The notes under the pieces are model-generated. The model searched no databases. It had not been told where the DNA came from and saw only the letters and a program-made list of their open reading frames with translations. DNA of 64,000 nt, from assembly GCF_036588685.1 (NCBI RefSeq), contig NC_086379.1, forward strand, positions 75,423,727 through 75,487,726. The letters are read 5' to 3'. The DNA is from Mytilus trossulus (lineage: Eukaryota; Mollusca; Bivalvia; Mytilida; Mytilidae). Both the position numbers and the translations under genes were made by a program. Shown one piece after another: positions 11,305 through 22,657 of this stretch; positions within the stretch are counted from its first letter, which is position 1; the number at the start of each line of letters is the position of its first letter.

Positions 11305-12345
11305 TTGTTTATACAAGCATATACAAAGTTGATGAGCATTGAGGATCCAAAATTCCAAAGAGTTGTGCCAAATACGGCTAATGTAATCTACTCCTGGGGT
11401 AAGAAAATCCTTAGTATTTCGAATAATTCAAAGTTTTGTAAACAGAAAATTTACAAAAATGACCATATAATTGATATTCATGTCAACACCGAAGTGCTGA
11501 CTACTGGGATGGTGATACCCTCGGGGACGAAACGTCCACCAGCAGTGGCATCGACCCAGTGGTGTAAATAGTTATCAAAAGTACCAGGATTATAATTTTA
11601 TACGCCAGACGCGCGTTTCGTCTACATAAGACTCATCAGTGACGCTCAGATCAAAATAGTTAAAAAGCCAAATAAATACAAAGTTGAAGAGCATTGAGGA
11701 TCCAAAATTCCCAAAAAGTTGTGCCAAATACGGCTAAGGTAATCTATGCCTGGGATAAGAAAATCCTTATTTCTTTGTAAAATTCAAAGTTTTGTAAACA
11801 GGAAATTTATAAAAAAAAAATCACCACATTATTGATATTCATGTCGACACCAAAGTGTTGACTTCTCTGCTGGTGATACCCTCGGGGACGAAACATCCAC
11901 CAGCATTGGCAGCAACCCCAGTGGTTTAAATAGTTATCAAAAGTACCAGGATTATAATTTAGTACGCCAGACGCGCTTTTCGTCTTCATTTATAAGACTC
12001 ATCAGTGACGCTCATATCAAAATATTTATAAAGCTAAACAAGTACAAAGTTGAAGAGCATTGAGGATCCAAAATTCCAAAAAATTGTGCCAAATACGGCT
12101 AAAATAATCTATGCCTGGGATAAGAAAATCCTTAGTTTTTTGTAAAATTAAAAGTTTTGTAAACAGGAAATTTATAAAAAAAAAATGACCACATTATTGA
12201 TATTCATGTCAACACCGAAGTGTTGACTACTAGGCTGGTATTACCCTCGGGGACGAAACGTCCACCAGCAGTGGCATCGACCCAGTGGTTTAAATAGTTA
12301 TCAAAAGTACAAGGATTATAATAAAGTTCGTCAGACTCGCGTTTC
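11305..12345 (+). repeat. Tandem array of ~360-bp repeat, about three units
   Basis: 'gaggatcc' of successive units starts at 11341, 11696 and 12062 (spacing 355 and 366). Each unit holds: 'gaagagcattgaggatcc', 'ccaaatacggctaa', 'tttgtaaacaggaaattta', 'ttgatattcatgtc', 'accctcggggacgaaac', 'gtaccaggattataat' and 'gcgtttcgtc'. Other copies: 5950-6255 (+), 8255-8420 (+), and minus-strand pieces at 29255-29330, 29740-29885 and 30395-30655. The 88-codon frame at 11305-11571 is repeat-borne. Confidence 0.8.
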
Positions 12346-12904
12346 GTTTAGCATGTTTTATAGACCATATAAATGTTTGACAGTCTGTATTTCCATATCC
12401 GTACCACTCATATGTCTAGTAATTATTATAGTGTTTGTCAACAAAATTTTGACGCTCGGTCTTTTCATTTCAGTTTTATGGAAAAACGAGTTGCTATGGA
12501 GCAGAAATGCATATGTTTTTTTTGGACTTGTTAATAGGTATATTTCTTTGGTTTGAGGAAATGCAGCACTCTAATTGATCGAAATTTCCATTTGAAACAA
12601 ATTATGTAGGCTTTATACAAAATTCTCAGAAATGATCCTGAATATGTTTAATTGTCATTTGTTCCATGTTTGCATTGTATTCTGATTCTTTGTAAATATT
12701 TTTTAGGGTAAATTTATTTCTGTTTGATGTGATGCTGTTCTAATCTTATTTTAATTGTCTTTTGTTTATACTGTATCTTTTCTGTGGTAATCTGTTATGT
12801 AATAGGGAAATGTGTGTTAACACCTGAGCAAACATCCAACCTCATATCTTCTTGCAAATTCTTTGACCTGACTATTAAACCATCCTGATCTAACTTTCGG
12901 CCCT
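12346..12904. other. No feature seen
   Basis: Follows the last 'cgcgtttcgttt' of the array; AT-rich without supported coding content. Confidence 0.35.
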
Positions 12905-13110
12905 ATATTTTAATTTTGCTAATAAATGTGTCAGTGAACAAAATCCTCAAAGTCACACATAATGAGTTCATATTAATTTCATAGTAATTTAAATAATTTA
13001 ATTACCCCTGATTTCTTTCAGAACACACCATTTGAACTCATGATATGTAAAATTGAGGATTTAGTGCTCACATTATTATCAACCTAATTTTTCCTGCTAT
13101 CACCTATCTT
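12905..13110. repeat. Imperfect inverted repeat
   Basis: Arm 12941-12972 (core 'aaatcctcaa ... aatgagttca') is the reverse complement of arm 13031-13062 (core 'tgaactcatga ... ttgaggattt'), spacer about 58 bp. Weaker complementarity extends outward to about 12905 and 13105. It lies 3' of the DIRS-like element in that element's orientation. Confidence 0.5.
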
Positions 13111-13379
13111 GTAAATAAACTCCTGGGAAATACTGTGTAGCAATGCCATTGGTATCCATGTTTGAATTAAGCATAAATCATAATTTAATTACAACTTTTA
13201 TTTTATATATATACATCACAATTATAATTTGGCCCTTGGGGAAACTACTCAGCTAAAAAATTAAATTTTTTGCTCCATGCCTAAACCAAGAGCCTAGCTA
13301 TGTGCATACTGAAAAGTAGCAAAGTATAGACCCCTGGCTTGACATCACACCAATCCAATTGGAACGATGGTTCAAAATA

Positions 13380-13512
13380 AATGCATGAGGCTATCAGGAA
13401 GCATATGAGGCTATCATTCCTAGAGGCTATCATGCCTATGAGGCTATGAGAAAGCCTATAATGAGACAATGAGGAAGCCTGTAAGGAGGCTATGAGGAAG
13501 CCTAGTAGTGTT
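13380..13512. repeat. Degenerate short tandem repeat (gaggctat / gaggaagcct)
   Basis: The words 'gaggctat' and 'aggaagc' alternate with variable spacing across this tract, about eight times. Likely slippage-derived; no coding. Confidence 0.5.
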
Positions 13513-13689
13513 GATGTTGAATTGGTGTTGGAATGAATTTGTATGAAATTTGACAGTTTATCCCCAGAAATTCTTGGGGGATGAGTGAAATTTTTGAAAC
13601 AACCAGTGATAAAATTTCATAAATGGCCATAACACAGATGGTAACAGCTGAGTGTCCCCAAGGATTTGTGAGGTTAGGGAGGGGGTTTC

Positions 13690-13736
13690 TTCAATAAAGC
13701 CATGAAATAAAAAAAAAAAAAAAAAAAAAAAAAAAA
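13690..13736 (+). other. Poly(A) run preceded by AATAAA
   Basis: AATAAA at 13693-13698 lies 10 bases before a run of 28 A (13709-13736). This looks like the tail of a reverse-transcribed plus-strand transcript. It lies downstream of, and opposite in orientation to, the DIRS-like element. Confidence 0.5.
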
Positions 13737-13861
13737 TAATAAATGTTATCACATAATAATACACAATATCAAAATCAATTTTCAAACAAAAACAATATCA
13801 TCCAGAATCTCTGTAAAAAACATGCGTATGGAATATTTGAAAATGAGCATGCCCTTAAATT

Positions 13862-14850
13862 CTACCTACTTTGAGCTGTTTTAATAGATGCTGGTGTTAC
13901 CCTAATGTATCTGATGTAACTATCTGAATGTTTTTATCAAGTGATCTTCTATTTGTGCCTTACCAGCACTTGTAGCTGCCCCAATTCTAAAACTATGACC
14001 ATTATAATGACTTGAGTTGAAACCACATATATCCAGTACTTTTTTAATACAAGTGATGAAATATTGTCTCTCTAGAGGTTTCTTATCAATGGTTATGAAA
14101 AGTGGATCAGTTTGATTAGTAGGAGAAAATTATTTCCTTATTTGTATATATTCTAACAAAATTGTGTAAGGGCAGATAAGCTGACCTAATTTATGTTGCT
14201 GTATATTTATGCCTTTTCTAAAAGGATCTGTTTTTGATTGTTTTAATTTCAAAACTACTAAGTCTGAGTGAAATACAACATCTTCAATACATAAATTAAT
14301 ATGTGGATCAAACTGTGAGGCCTTTGACACTGTAAACTCGCCACATCTCAAAAATCCATAAAATGCGACAATGCATGCAGTTTTTAACATTAAATCAGTG
14401 AACTTGGAACAAAAACCTTTTCTCAAACAATTTACAATTTTTTCCAAAAATTTCGAAAGTTATTGGTAATCTTATGTGATTTTTTGTTTTTTGCAGTCTT
14501 TTTACAGAATTTAAAACATAATCAAGTCTGATTAAAGGTGTATTATGAGCAGATTGTAAGGGATCATTTTGATTACCCTGTACATATTTATACCTAATTC
14601 CACATAAATATAGTTTAATGGTAGAGTATTGTAAACTCAGAATTTGAAAGCAGTGGGCTATGAAATAAATTAAAATATCCTCAGAAATAGGAGGTAAATT
14701 AGAAAATTGAAAACCATTCAATAACATAAAAGTCTCAAATTTTCTGAACCCAGTATCATAAACAGTTCTTGTAGTATTAGCAATAGCACTGTTCCAAAGT
14801 TCATTCACTGCTTGATTTAGGACCACATTACATCTGAGCTGCTTGGGCAC
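13862..14850 (-). pseudogene. Tyrosine recombinase of the DIRS-like element, broken
   Basis: N-terminal SAM-like core-binding part in 14395-14850 (TVYDTGFRKFETF, then LYLCGIRYKY). A one-base length change in the A/T run at about 14446-14450 shifts frame. The next frame (14447 down to 14130) holds the first catalytic Arg box, FYGFLRCGEFTV, and a KQSKTD box. A TAA at 14130-14132 interrupts; the same frame goes on to the H-x-x-R box, GHSFRIGAATSAG (HSFR codons at 13986-13997). Near 13925 a small deletion removes the segment before the catalytic-Tyr region and shifts frame; the last frame reads SYIRYIRVTPAS and stops at 13862-13864. Frames overlap the RNase H end (14817) by 34 bp. Inactive as it stands. 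Confidence 0.8.
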
Positions 14851-16439
14851 TTCATTGGATGTTGTGCTGCACTGGGAGCTAGTTTGCGGAATCTGTCTAT
14901 CTGTAAACGAGATAGAGCATCACTTATATCATTCTGATATCCTGGAACATGTTTGGCACTAAAATGAAAGTTAAATTTACAAGCACACCATGTAAGTTTC
15001 CTCATTAATTTCATTATTTGTAAACACTTTGAACGGCCCTTTTTTACTATAGCCACTGTAGCTTCATTGTCACACCAGAAAAGAATGCGTTTTGTTGTCC
15101 ACTGTGAGCCCCACAGTATTGCGGATACTACAATGGGGTATAAATCAAGAAAAGCCATTGAAAATGTTTTGTCAGGATAAGCAATGTTTGATGGCCATGA
15201 TGAATAAAACTATTCTCCCTTGAAATATCCACCAAATCCTTTTGTTGATGAGGCATCAGTAAAAAGTTCCATATCATAACTTGAGTAAAATTGTCTACTG
15301 TAAAACATGTTCACACCATTCCAGCTGCTCAGAAAAAGTAACCAAAATTCTAGGTCAACACGGCATTCCTTATCTAATTTAGCATAATGATGCAAATCAT
15401 TGACAGTAGTGGACAGCCCTATGAGGTATGAAACAAAGGATCTACCAGGTGAAATGACACGTGAAGCAAAGTTTAAGTGACCCAAAAGCTGCAACAATTC
15501 CCTTTTTGTACAAGATTTTTTCCTGCATAATTTTTTGATGAATTCACAAATGCGATAAACTTTATTAAGAGGTAGTCGAGCTTCCATTTTTTCAGAATCT
15601 AGAATAATACCCAAATATTCTAAACATTTTACAGGACCTATTGTCTTATGTTTTGCTATAGGAATGTTCAGTTTTTTGAAAATCATCATCATTATAGCCA
15701 TAGTCCTCTCACCATCAGCATCTGGTGGATATATGGTTAGGAAATCATCCAATAAATGCAAAATGCTATTAACTTTGTTATTGTTTTCTGCAATATGCCA
15801 CAAAGCTTGGGATAAATGGTCAAAAATTTTGGGGCTTGAACGACATCCAAAAGTTAAACGGACATAAACATAATACATTTTTTCCCATTTTATGCAGAAA
15901 AGAGGCCACTGACTTGGTACAATTGGACAATTTTTGAACGCGTCGGTTATGTGGAACTTGCAAAGCCAGGAATTTCTTCCAAATTTCAAAATAACATCAA
16001 TGGCGTCATCTATTCTAACATAAGACATTGAGCAATCCTGTTTGTCAATAAGATCATTAACACTTAAATGTTTATTATCATTATGTGGTGAAGATAAGTC
16101 CAATATTAAACGCTTTTTACCAGAATATTTCCCTTCTGCAATACCAATTGGGCTTACCCTATATTTTTGAAAAGGGGGATCCTTAAAAGGCCCATACAAG
16201 AAACCTTTAAAAACTTCTTTCTCTATCAAATCAGAAACCACATCTGGTTGTGTCCTAGCAGATAAACTATTCCTACATTCTTTTGTAGGTAAATCTGTTG
16301 TAGATACCATAGTATCAAATCCTTTCTCTAAGCCATTGCATAAATAGTTAACAAATTTTTTGTCAGGATGAGAAATTAATTCTTTTGCAAGTGTAATAAC
16401 ATTAATTGGAGTAGTAGCCAGATATGGGAAATCATGTAG
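14817..16439 (-). pseudogene. RT-RNase H (Pol) of the DIRS-like element, with in-frame stop
   Basis: The open frame actually begins immediately after the Gag TGA: about 43 codons upstream of the first ATG (16310) read HDFPYLATTPINV and HPDKKFVNYL, a conserved-looking N-terminus of YR-element Pol. Counting from that ATG: KRLILDLSSPHN (66-77), motif A KFHITDAFKN (118-127; the usual catalytic Asp of 'FDI' is His here), FGCRSSP (154-160), HLLDD (185-189) as the YxDD box, then RNase H starting at ELFTDASS. A TAG at 15210-15212 interrupts, and the same frame continues with DLYPIVVSA, FWCDNEATVAIV and GYQNDISDALSR to 14817. The TAG and the altered motif A argue for a dead copy. Confidence 0.85.
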
Positions 16440-17855
16440 TCATTGACCTTGCTTATTTGTTGTTATTTTCTCAAACTTTTGTGAAGAGTTTACTGTATGT
16501 GGCTTAGCTTGTACTTCAGTCCTACCTTTAGAGGGGAAAACTTTTTGACAAGATAATAGGGTATGACCAGCGACTTTACATCTGCTACAGATATGTGAAA
16601 AATGACAAAAACTCCTGGTACAACCCCTACTGGTATTAAAATTATTGCACACCTCCCGCCCAGAATGATAAATTTTCTTTCTACCTAACTTATCAGAAGT
16701 GTCTACCTGCCTTGATACTTTATCTGGGTAGTCTTGATATGTCATGGAGGTTTGCATAGGACAAAAAGCAGTAGTGTGATGAACCAAATTACAATTTTTG
16801 CAAACATTTACATTCCCACCAGCAACTATTAATGAAAGAAGATCCCTATCTCTTTTGCTCCAGTCAACCTTAATCCTTCTCTCCCTTAAAAGAGCTGCTG
16901 ATTTTGCAGAAAACAATTTATGGTAATCATAAAATCTGTCACCATAAAAATTACTAATATCTATAATCTCATCTTCATAAGCATCTAGCTCTGCTCTACG
17001 GTCAGGGTAAACTGATGACATGACCCTCTTAAACTTGTCAAATGCCTTAATGAATTCTTGAATTGTGAGTTTTCTATTAAGATGGGGATCTGGCTTCCCA
17101 GAAATATTTAACTCTAACCCATTAGCTGCAACAGAGTGAATTTGGGGAGTTTCATAGTTTGGGATAAGAAGAGATGCCAAATTAACATCCTTACCGTCAA
17201 TGATTTGCTTTTGAATAGAAGGAGATATAATGTCCACATTAGAATATTCATCCGAACGCACTCCACATGAAACATTTCCAACTTGTGGTCCTGAGATGAA
17301 AGATACATGCTCTTGTGTATTTCCATGTAAAACGGTATTATTTCCTCTGTTAGAAGTTTCACTCCTACTCCCAATCCCTGCATGGTTGTACCACTGTTGA
17401 AGGTTGAATTCGCGATCTCTACCTGTGTCATGAGTACAATTGTCTCTGTAAATTAGCTGTTTGAAGGTCTCTTGAAGTCCTTCAAAACACTGAGCTATGT
17501 TCCTGTCTGTTCCACCATTCTCATTTTCACCATTTGAAACACTGCTTCTGTGTTGATGCACTGATTCTGCTAAGGTAATTGGAAGAGTGCTCTCTGGTGA
17601 GGAATCTGTGTTAATCTCATCACTAACGGTGTCTGTCTGTTGTGTCTCTAAAGATGTTACTCCATCAAAACAATTCTCTAAATAAAGTTGTTTTAACACT
17701 TGTTTTGACATACCAGAAGGTGTTCTTATTCCCTTTTTGTTAAGTTCTTCTTTTAGTTTGTTTATTGTCCAGTTAGAAGGGTTATTAGAATCCCATTTGG
17801 TCTCATACGGAGAACTCCTAGTTTTCCTTCGAACACCTTTTCCTCTGCCAGACAT
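16440..17855 (-). CDS. Gag-like protein of the DIRS-like element (471 aa)
   Basis: Complete frame from ATG 17855. Residues 29-63 (NWTINKLKEELNKKGIRTP and on) resemble a SAP-type helix-extended-helix DNA-binding motif. The middle is a Ser/Thr/Asn-rich linker, then a helical FIKAFDKFKRVM region. Three putative zinc-binding clusters follow: CCHC knuckle C352-C355-H360-C365; CCCH-type C403-C412-C417-H421; and a second CCHC knuckle C423-C426-H431-C436. Zinc knuckles bind RNA in retroelement Gag proteins. It ends with TGA, after which the same frame runs straight into the RT, so a Gag-Pol fusion or stop readthrough is possible. A 105-codon frame at 17114-17431 is a shadow. Confidence 0.8.
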   Translation of the reverse strand: MSGRGKGVRRKTRSSPYETKWDSNNPSNWTINKLKEELNKKGIRTPSGMSKQVLKQLYLENCFDGVTSLETQQTDTVSDEINTDSSPESTLPITLAESVHQHRSSVSNGENENGGTDRNIAQCFEGLQETFKQLIYRDNCTHDTGRDREFNLQQWYNHAGIGSRSETSNRGNNTVLHGNTQEHVSFISGPQVGNVSCGVRSDEYSNVDIISPSIQKQIIDGKDVNLASLLIPNYETPQIHSVAANGLELNISGKPDPHLNRKLTIQEFIKAFDKFKRVMSSVYPDRRAELDAYEDEIIDISNFYGDRFYDYHKLFSAKSAALLRERRIKVDWSKRDRDLLSLIVAGGNVNVCKNCNLVHHTTAFCPMQTSMTYQDYPDKVSRQVDTSDKLGRKKIYHSGREVCNNFNTSRGCTRSFCHFSHICSRCKVAGHTLLSCQKVFPSKGRTEVQAKPHTVNSSQKFEKITTNKQGQ

Positions 17856-18944
17856 TTTGTTGTCAGTTACATATATTCCAAAATAATGTTTATTTTTTTC
17901 AGGTTATATAGTTTGAATTATATTTAGTTGTTTAAAAACTGTAATATAGCTTTTGTAAAGTAATCCAAACACTGAAAGTTCAAGTTTTTAGCTAAAACAC
18001 TATTAGCACTATTAGCCAAGATTATTCTATAACTGCTTAATCTGCATTTAGATAAATGAATACTCAAGGCAGCATACACAGGTTTTTAATACACAACTTC
18101 TTAATGGGATACTCCTAAGTGGGAGGAGTTAAAACTGCACCCAGATTAATGTATCAAGAAACAAAGGACAAAGGAAGCCAAATGCCACAAGTGGTCACTA
18201 ATTAACAAGACATGTATATTTGTATTGGAACTGATGAAATTAGACCTCCTGCTAAGAACATGTGATAAACTTCATATCTAACTGATTGACATATGATAAT
18301 AAATCTGTTTCATCTCAACAGCAAAGAAAATACACATCCTGGGAAAATCCTAAAATAATGACTACTGAGTAATTAAAATCAAATTATGTATAAACATAAC
18401 TTATATAACATATAAGCACCAATTTTTTCACATGTTTATCCCCCGTTTTGCAATATTTTGTATCAAATAAAGCAGATTGTTGCCATGGTTACACCAAACA
18501 GAGATTATATTTCACCATTATAACTATTGGAAATCAAATCTATAACAAATGCATAATACAAATATTAAGCCTTATTTGTTTGAAAGGAAGGGAAAGAGGG
18601 TGTTAAATGCTGGGTGTCAATTTTAAGTTTTTTACCTAACTGTGTATTGCTACCTTATATTTGAGTTGTATGTAACCTCGGTGGCTGTGACAATTCTTAC
18701 GATAGCTTGCAATTTTCCCAAAAAAATAAAAGAAAATCTATAATCTGCTTCCTTTAAATTTATCCTTCTCAAGATCTTGAAATAGTTTTAATCATCGCAA
18801 AATGTCTTTTTTATACAACCTGATGACCTTTAATAACCTCAACTAAAAGCTGCAGTAATAGAATAGAATAATCTTTTGATGTAAATATGAAGTGTTAACA
18901 ACAAACGCCAAGATACATAGAAACTAGGTATCAAATAACATCTG
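17856..18944. other. 5' flank of DIRS-like element, no gene
   Basis: Likely includes the 5' untranslated region and terminal repeat of the element, but I could not match a terminal repeat to the other side. Confidence 0.35.
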
Positions 18945-19333
18945 CCATACTCCTGACTTGGTACTGGACATTTTGGGAAGAAATTGTTGGTTGAACCTGG
19001 TTAAATGGCTAGCCAAACCTCCCGCTTGATATGAAAATGCTAAAAATATCCATAACATGACATTACTTCGTGAAAGAAATACATTACAAAAACACACAAG
19101 AACAGACATCACAAAGAAACGCATTAACAAATAATATAATCTAGAGGACGTAAATATGATCACATGGGATGGAAGTTCTAATCTGGTATTACCTGCACCC
19201 TTTTCGTCTCGTTTGGAATTCATGTGCTCCCTTAAGTTTTAGTTTGTTATCTTGATTTGTCCTTTCTTAATTGATAAATAAACTCATCATAAACGAGATT
19301 TGAACATTGGAAAACTGCTCTTGAGTTTATTAA
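18945..19333. repeat. Family A tail followed by the left part of a split tandem-array unit
   Basis: 18950-19140 matches family A ('cctgacttggtactggacat', 'gttgaacctggttaaatgg', 'aacacacaagaacagacatc'). 19140-19333 matches the tandem units at 23.9-24.1, 24.6-24.75 and 25.6-25.78 kb ('gatttgaacattggaaaac'). The unit stops at TTAA 19330-19333, where the 4.1-kb element begins, and resumes at 23471. Confidence 0.65.
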
Positions 19334-20193
19334 AGGGAAACTTCGCAAAAAAATCAAAAATTGATATTATGTCCATTCTGTATAAAAATGCTCAAATTTA
19401 TAAATATTAAAGTTTTATTCCGCTAGATAAGAGATCACCATCGATTTTAAATTTTGAGTATCAGTTCTCGGCCTTCCGCCATTTTGTTATCTTGTCAAAA
19501 TAAAAATCACGATAGGTCTATAAACCACAAAGAAACAAAACTACAGTAACCGATGTAGTCTTAATTACGTGTCGATATCTTGTCAATCGTACGGTTGTTT
19601 TATCTGACTAACTTACTTGATACGGACAATGTTCTTATTTTTTTAATAACCATATAGTCTGTTATTTTTAAACTGTTAATATTGGAATCGGTTAAAAAGT
19701 CAAAGTTCAAATCATAAATAAGTGTTGCGTGAAAATTGTTTTCGAAAATCTAATTCGTTCATAATTCTTTAAAGTAATATACTTTATTCAAATAAATTAG
19801 GATCTTCGCTCCACTGATCACCCGCATGGCTTAAGGTATTACTCCCAAAGGTATTGTGAGGGGTGTAAGGTGACACGTCCAGGTATTCAAGCGATTTCCT
19901 GTCGGGCTTGCAAGTTCATGCATCGTTTCACTTCTGTAGGTATTGATCAGTGTACACGGCCGATAACTTATAACTGAACTATCAGGTGCATGTATAATAT
20001 ACATCTCTGTCTTGCGTGTCCGAAAGTGATATAATATACTAGTCATTACTTAACTCATACGCTTGTTTATAAATAAAATTTCTGGTGTAAAGAATATTAT
20101 TTATAAAAAAAAAAAGATACAAAAAAAAAATATAAAAAATTGAAGATATATAAAAATATACGTATTTTTTCCAAGGGTAAATTTGGGAAAATC

Positions 20194-20240
20194 AGAGACA
20201 TATAATTCAGAGACATATAATTGTATTATATGTCTCTGGG
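20194..20240. repeat. Perfect short hairpin
   Basis: CAGAGACATATAAT (20208-20221), a three-base loop and ATTATATGTCTCTG (20225-20238); a direct copy of the left arm precedes it. About 30 bp downstream, 20270-20335, is a small direct repeat of 'aggacataaagtcac'-type words. Confidence 0.6.
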
Positions 20241-21326
20241 AAAATGTAATATTTACTCGTTGTCAATAGTAAAGGACATAAAGTCACAGGACATAAAGTT
20301 ACAAATTTGATAGGACGAAAAGTCACAGGACAAAAAGTCACAATTATTTTTTTGACAATTGTTTGAATATGTAAGAGAAAGATCTTGAAATATTTTCTTT
20401 TTATTACATCTATTTATTTTTCAGTGTAGGACATTGTTCATAAGCTTTGTTAAATGAAAAGTTATCAAATTTTAATCATGCAAAGGGGACATTTCTTGGC
20501 ACCATGAACCCATTTAAGTACAAAGTCACTTTGACATTTTGTTTTCAGAACAATTATTTGTTCAATTTTTAAAAAACTTCTGAAGTAGAAAAATGTTTTT
20601 TCTTTATTCGTTCATATTATATTCCGCTTCGGTAGAGTTATCTTCAGTGAGTTCCAGTTATTAATTTATACGTGGCTTTTAAAAAGTCTAAATCTAAGTG
20701 TTCTCATTCATTTATTTGCCTAATAAAGACAAATAAAAATACTTTGGTAAAGCTATTTATAATTTCTAAGTTCTCCTTTTTATTACACATCAATCAAGGA
20801 CAAAAGGTGTAAATCATTTCAATCGGACATATGATTTAAGTTTCCCGTCTTTAACCGAAAATTGTGTATTTCTTAGTAAATTAACTTATTTGAATTAAAA
20901 TAAATAATAGCACCAAACATAATTAAATAATTCCACGGCGATCAATTTTTATTTGTCACCAACTTCAATATATATTTTAAATATGTATATTGAATGCTCC
21001 CTTGTCTTATAATTCACTGATCCGAATAGACAGTCACACCTGGCAAGATGTGCCCGAGAGGCGTGGTTAAATAACGAAGTGCAAATAACAATTTACCTTT
21101 CAACAAGCCATCTACGAGTATTGCCACAGAACCGTGAATACACACATCGTATCAACCAAGTCATAGCAGAGATAGTAAAAGGTCAATAAGAGTACATCAA
21201 CATATTGTCTTTACAGATTATTGTACTTTACTTTGTTCACCTTATCAGTCCGAAAATATATTAATTAAAAATAAATTTATAACTTTTTGTGTTGTCTACA
21301 AAAATAATTCGAATATATACGTTTAA

Positions 21327-21795
21327 GGTGTCATACCACCAATTACTCCCACAAATTTAGAACGTATGTGAAAGTAGGCCTACTCGGACAAAAAATAGTG
21401 CATTTGATGTCATTGTTTACTTAAACTAACCAACAAATTGGCAGAAATGAAACTTTTGGTGAAAGAGAAATATGTTAAGACCATTTTGAGCTAAAATTTA
21501 CTTGTTTATGAGTTTGCATTCAAAATTGAGGATTAATGCACTCCATAGTATACTAATTTAAGATTTCCAGAAAACCAGGGGTTATTTTTAGCGGTACCTC
21601 TTTTCGGAAGACCTTTTCTTTTTTATATGATTTTAAACACCTGTTGAAAATTGGCATGTAGAAAGCTGATACATGTGTGATTCAGGATATACCTGGTTTC
21701 TATGAAGTTAAACTTAAGGTAAAATATTTAGAAAGCTATGAAAATTGTAAAATTTGGTTGAACAGATAGGGACTTTTAATTGGTGGTATGACACC
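21327..21795 (+). repeat. 469-bp direct repeat, copy 1, with its own TIRs
   Basis: Starts GGTGTCATACCACCAATTA and ends with the reverse complement TAATTGGTGGTATGACACC, flanked on both sides by TTTAA (21322-21326 and 21796-21800). By eye it is base-for-base identical to copy 2. Looks like a MITE in its own right. Confidence 0.8.
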
Positions 21796-22657
21796 TTTAA
21801 GAAAAATGCGGTGAAACATCAAAATCAGAAAATAATTGTTTTTTTTTGTCTCAACTGATCATTTGAGATAATAGTAGCCACATTTCAATCCTTTTGGTGG
21901 CAAAATGTCACATATTGCAAATTTAGAGCCTAAAACTTGAGTTTGTGCTATTTTTAGCTTTTCCCATCCTGACAATATGCTTTTATATAAAAAATGTCAT
22001 AAATTATGTTATAAATGCACAGAAAGTCATTCTGTGGTGTTGAACATTGAAACATAGGTTGTTTACTACTCCCAAACAATTTTTTTCATGCAGATTTAAT
22101 GAAATTATTTGATTTTTACCCCTTATATCATTGCGTCATACTATGTACTTGGCAGATAGCATAGCCTAATGTAAACACTGCAGAAACTCACAAAAGAACC
22201 ATTTTTTATTCCAAATGAAATTTTTATATCTTAAATTTGATTATCTGATGTAAATAAACACAGTTAAATGACCATGACTGCACTTTTGATCAATTTGTAG
22301 TACTTTACTGACACCAGATGAAAAAAAGGGGGGTCAATATTCCTAGATACTTCAATACCTTGGATTTTTTACTCAATTCATTGCAAAAATTGTGGAAAGT
22401 CTTTAAAGAAGTAGTACAAACAAGGAAAAATCAGCAAAAACTGATCTTGATATTGAAAGTTTATGTTCCTGTAGCCCAAAATGAAATTTTCAACTATTTT
22501 CTATCAAAGTCATGCATTACAGTCAGTTTAAATTGAGCTGTGAAATTTTTAATATAAGTCACATAATGCTCAGATAGGCTGTTCTTAACTACAAATTGAC
22601 TAAGGATTAAGAATAAAGCAAAATAAAAGATTTCTAATCAATTTTTTTGTCTCTTTA

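Larger units (their letters stand above)
13862..17855 (-). mobile_element. DIRS-like tyrosine-recombinase retrotransposon, defective
   Basis: Three coding parts in the order Gag-like, RT-RNase H, tyrosine recombinase, all on the minus strand. This is the signature of YR retrotransposons, which use a recombinase instead of an integrase. I see no methyltransferase domain between RNase H and recombinase, which favours a Ngaro-like rather than DIRS1/PAT-like arrangement (inference). The first two parts share one frame interrupted by TGA (16440-16442) and TAG (15210-15212). The recombinase overlaps the end of RNase H by 34 bp in another frame and is broken three times. Terminal repeats (inverted or split direct) were not found by eye between 12.8 and 18.7 kb, so the true ends are unknown. 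Confidence 0.85.

Noticed and set aside
11305..12345. CRISPR-like array
   Set aside because: Repeat units are about 360 bp with no short repeat/spacer alternation, in a eukaryotic genome.
12353..12556. 67-codon hydrophobic plus-strand frame
   Set aside because: AT-rich sequence yields such frames by chance; no signal peptide pattern plus mature domain, no splice context.
15664..15867. 67-codon plus-strand frame
   Set aside because: Antisense to the RT coding region.
17114..17431. 105-codon minus-strand frame
   Set aside because: Shadow frame over the Gag-like ORF with zinc clusters.
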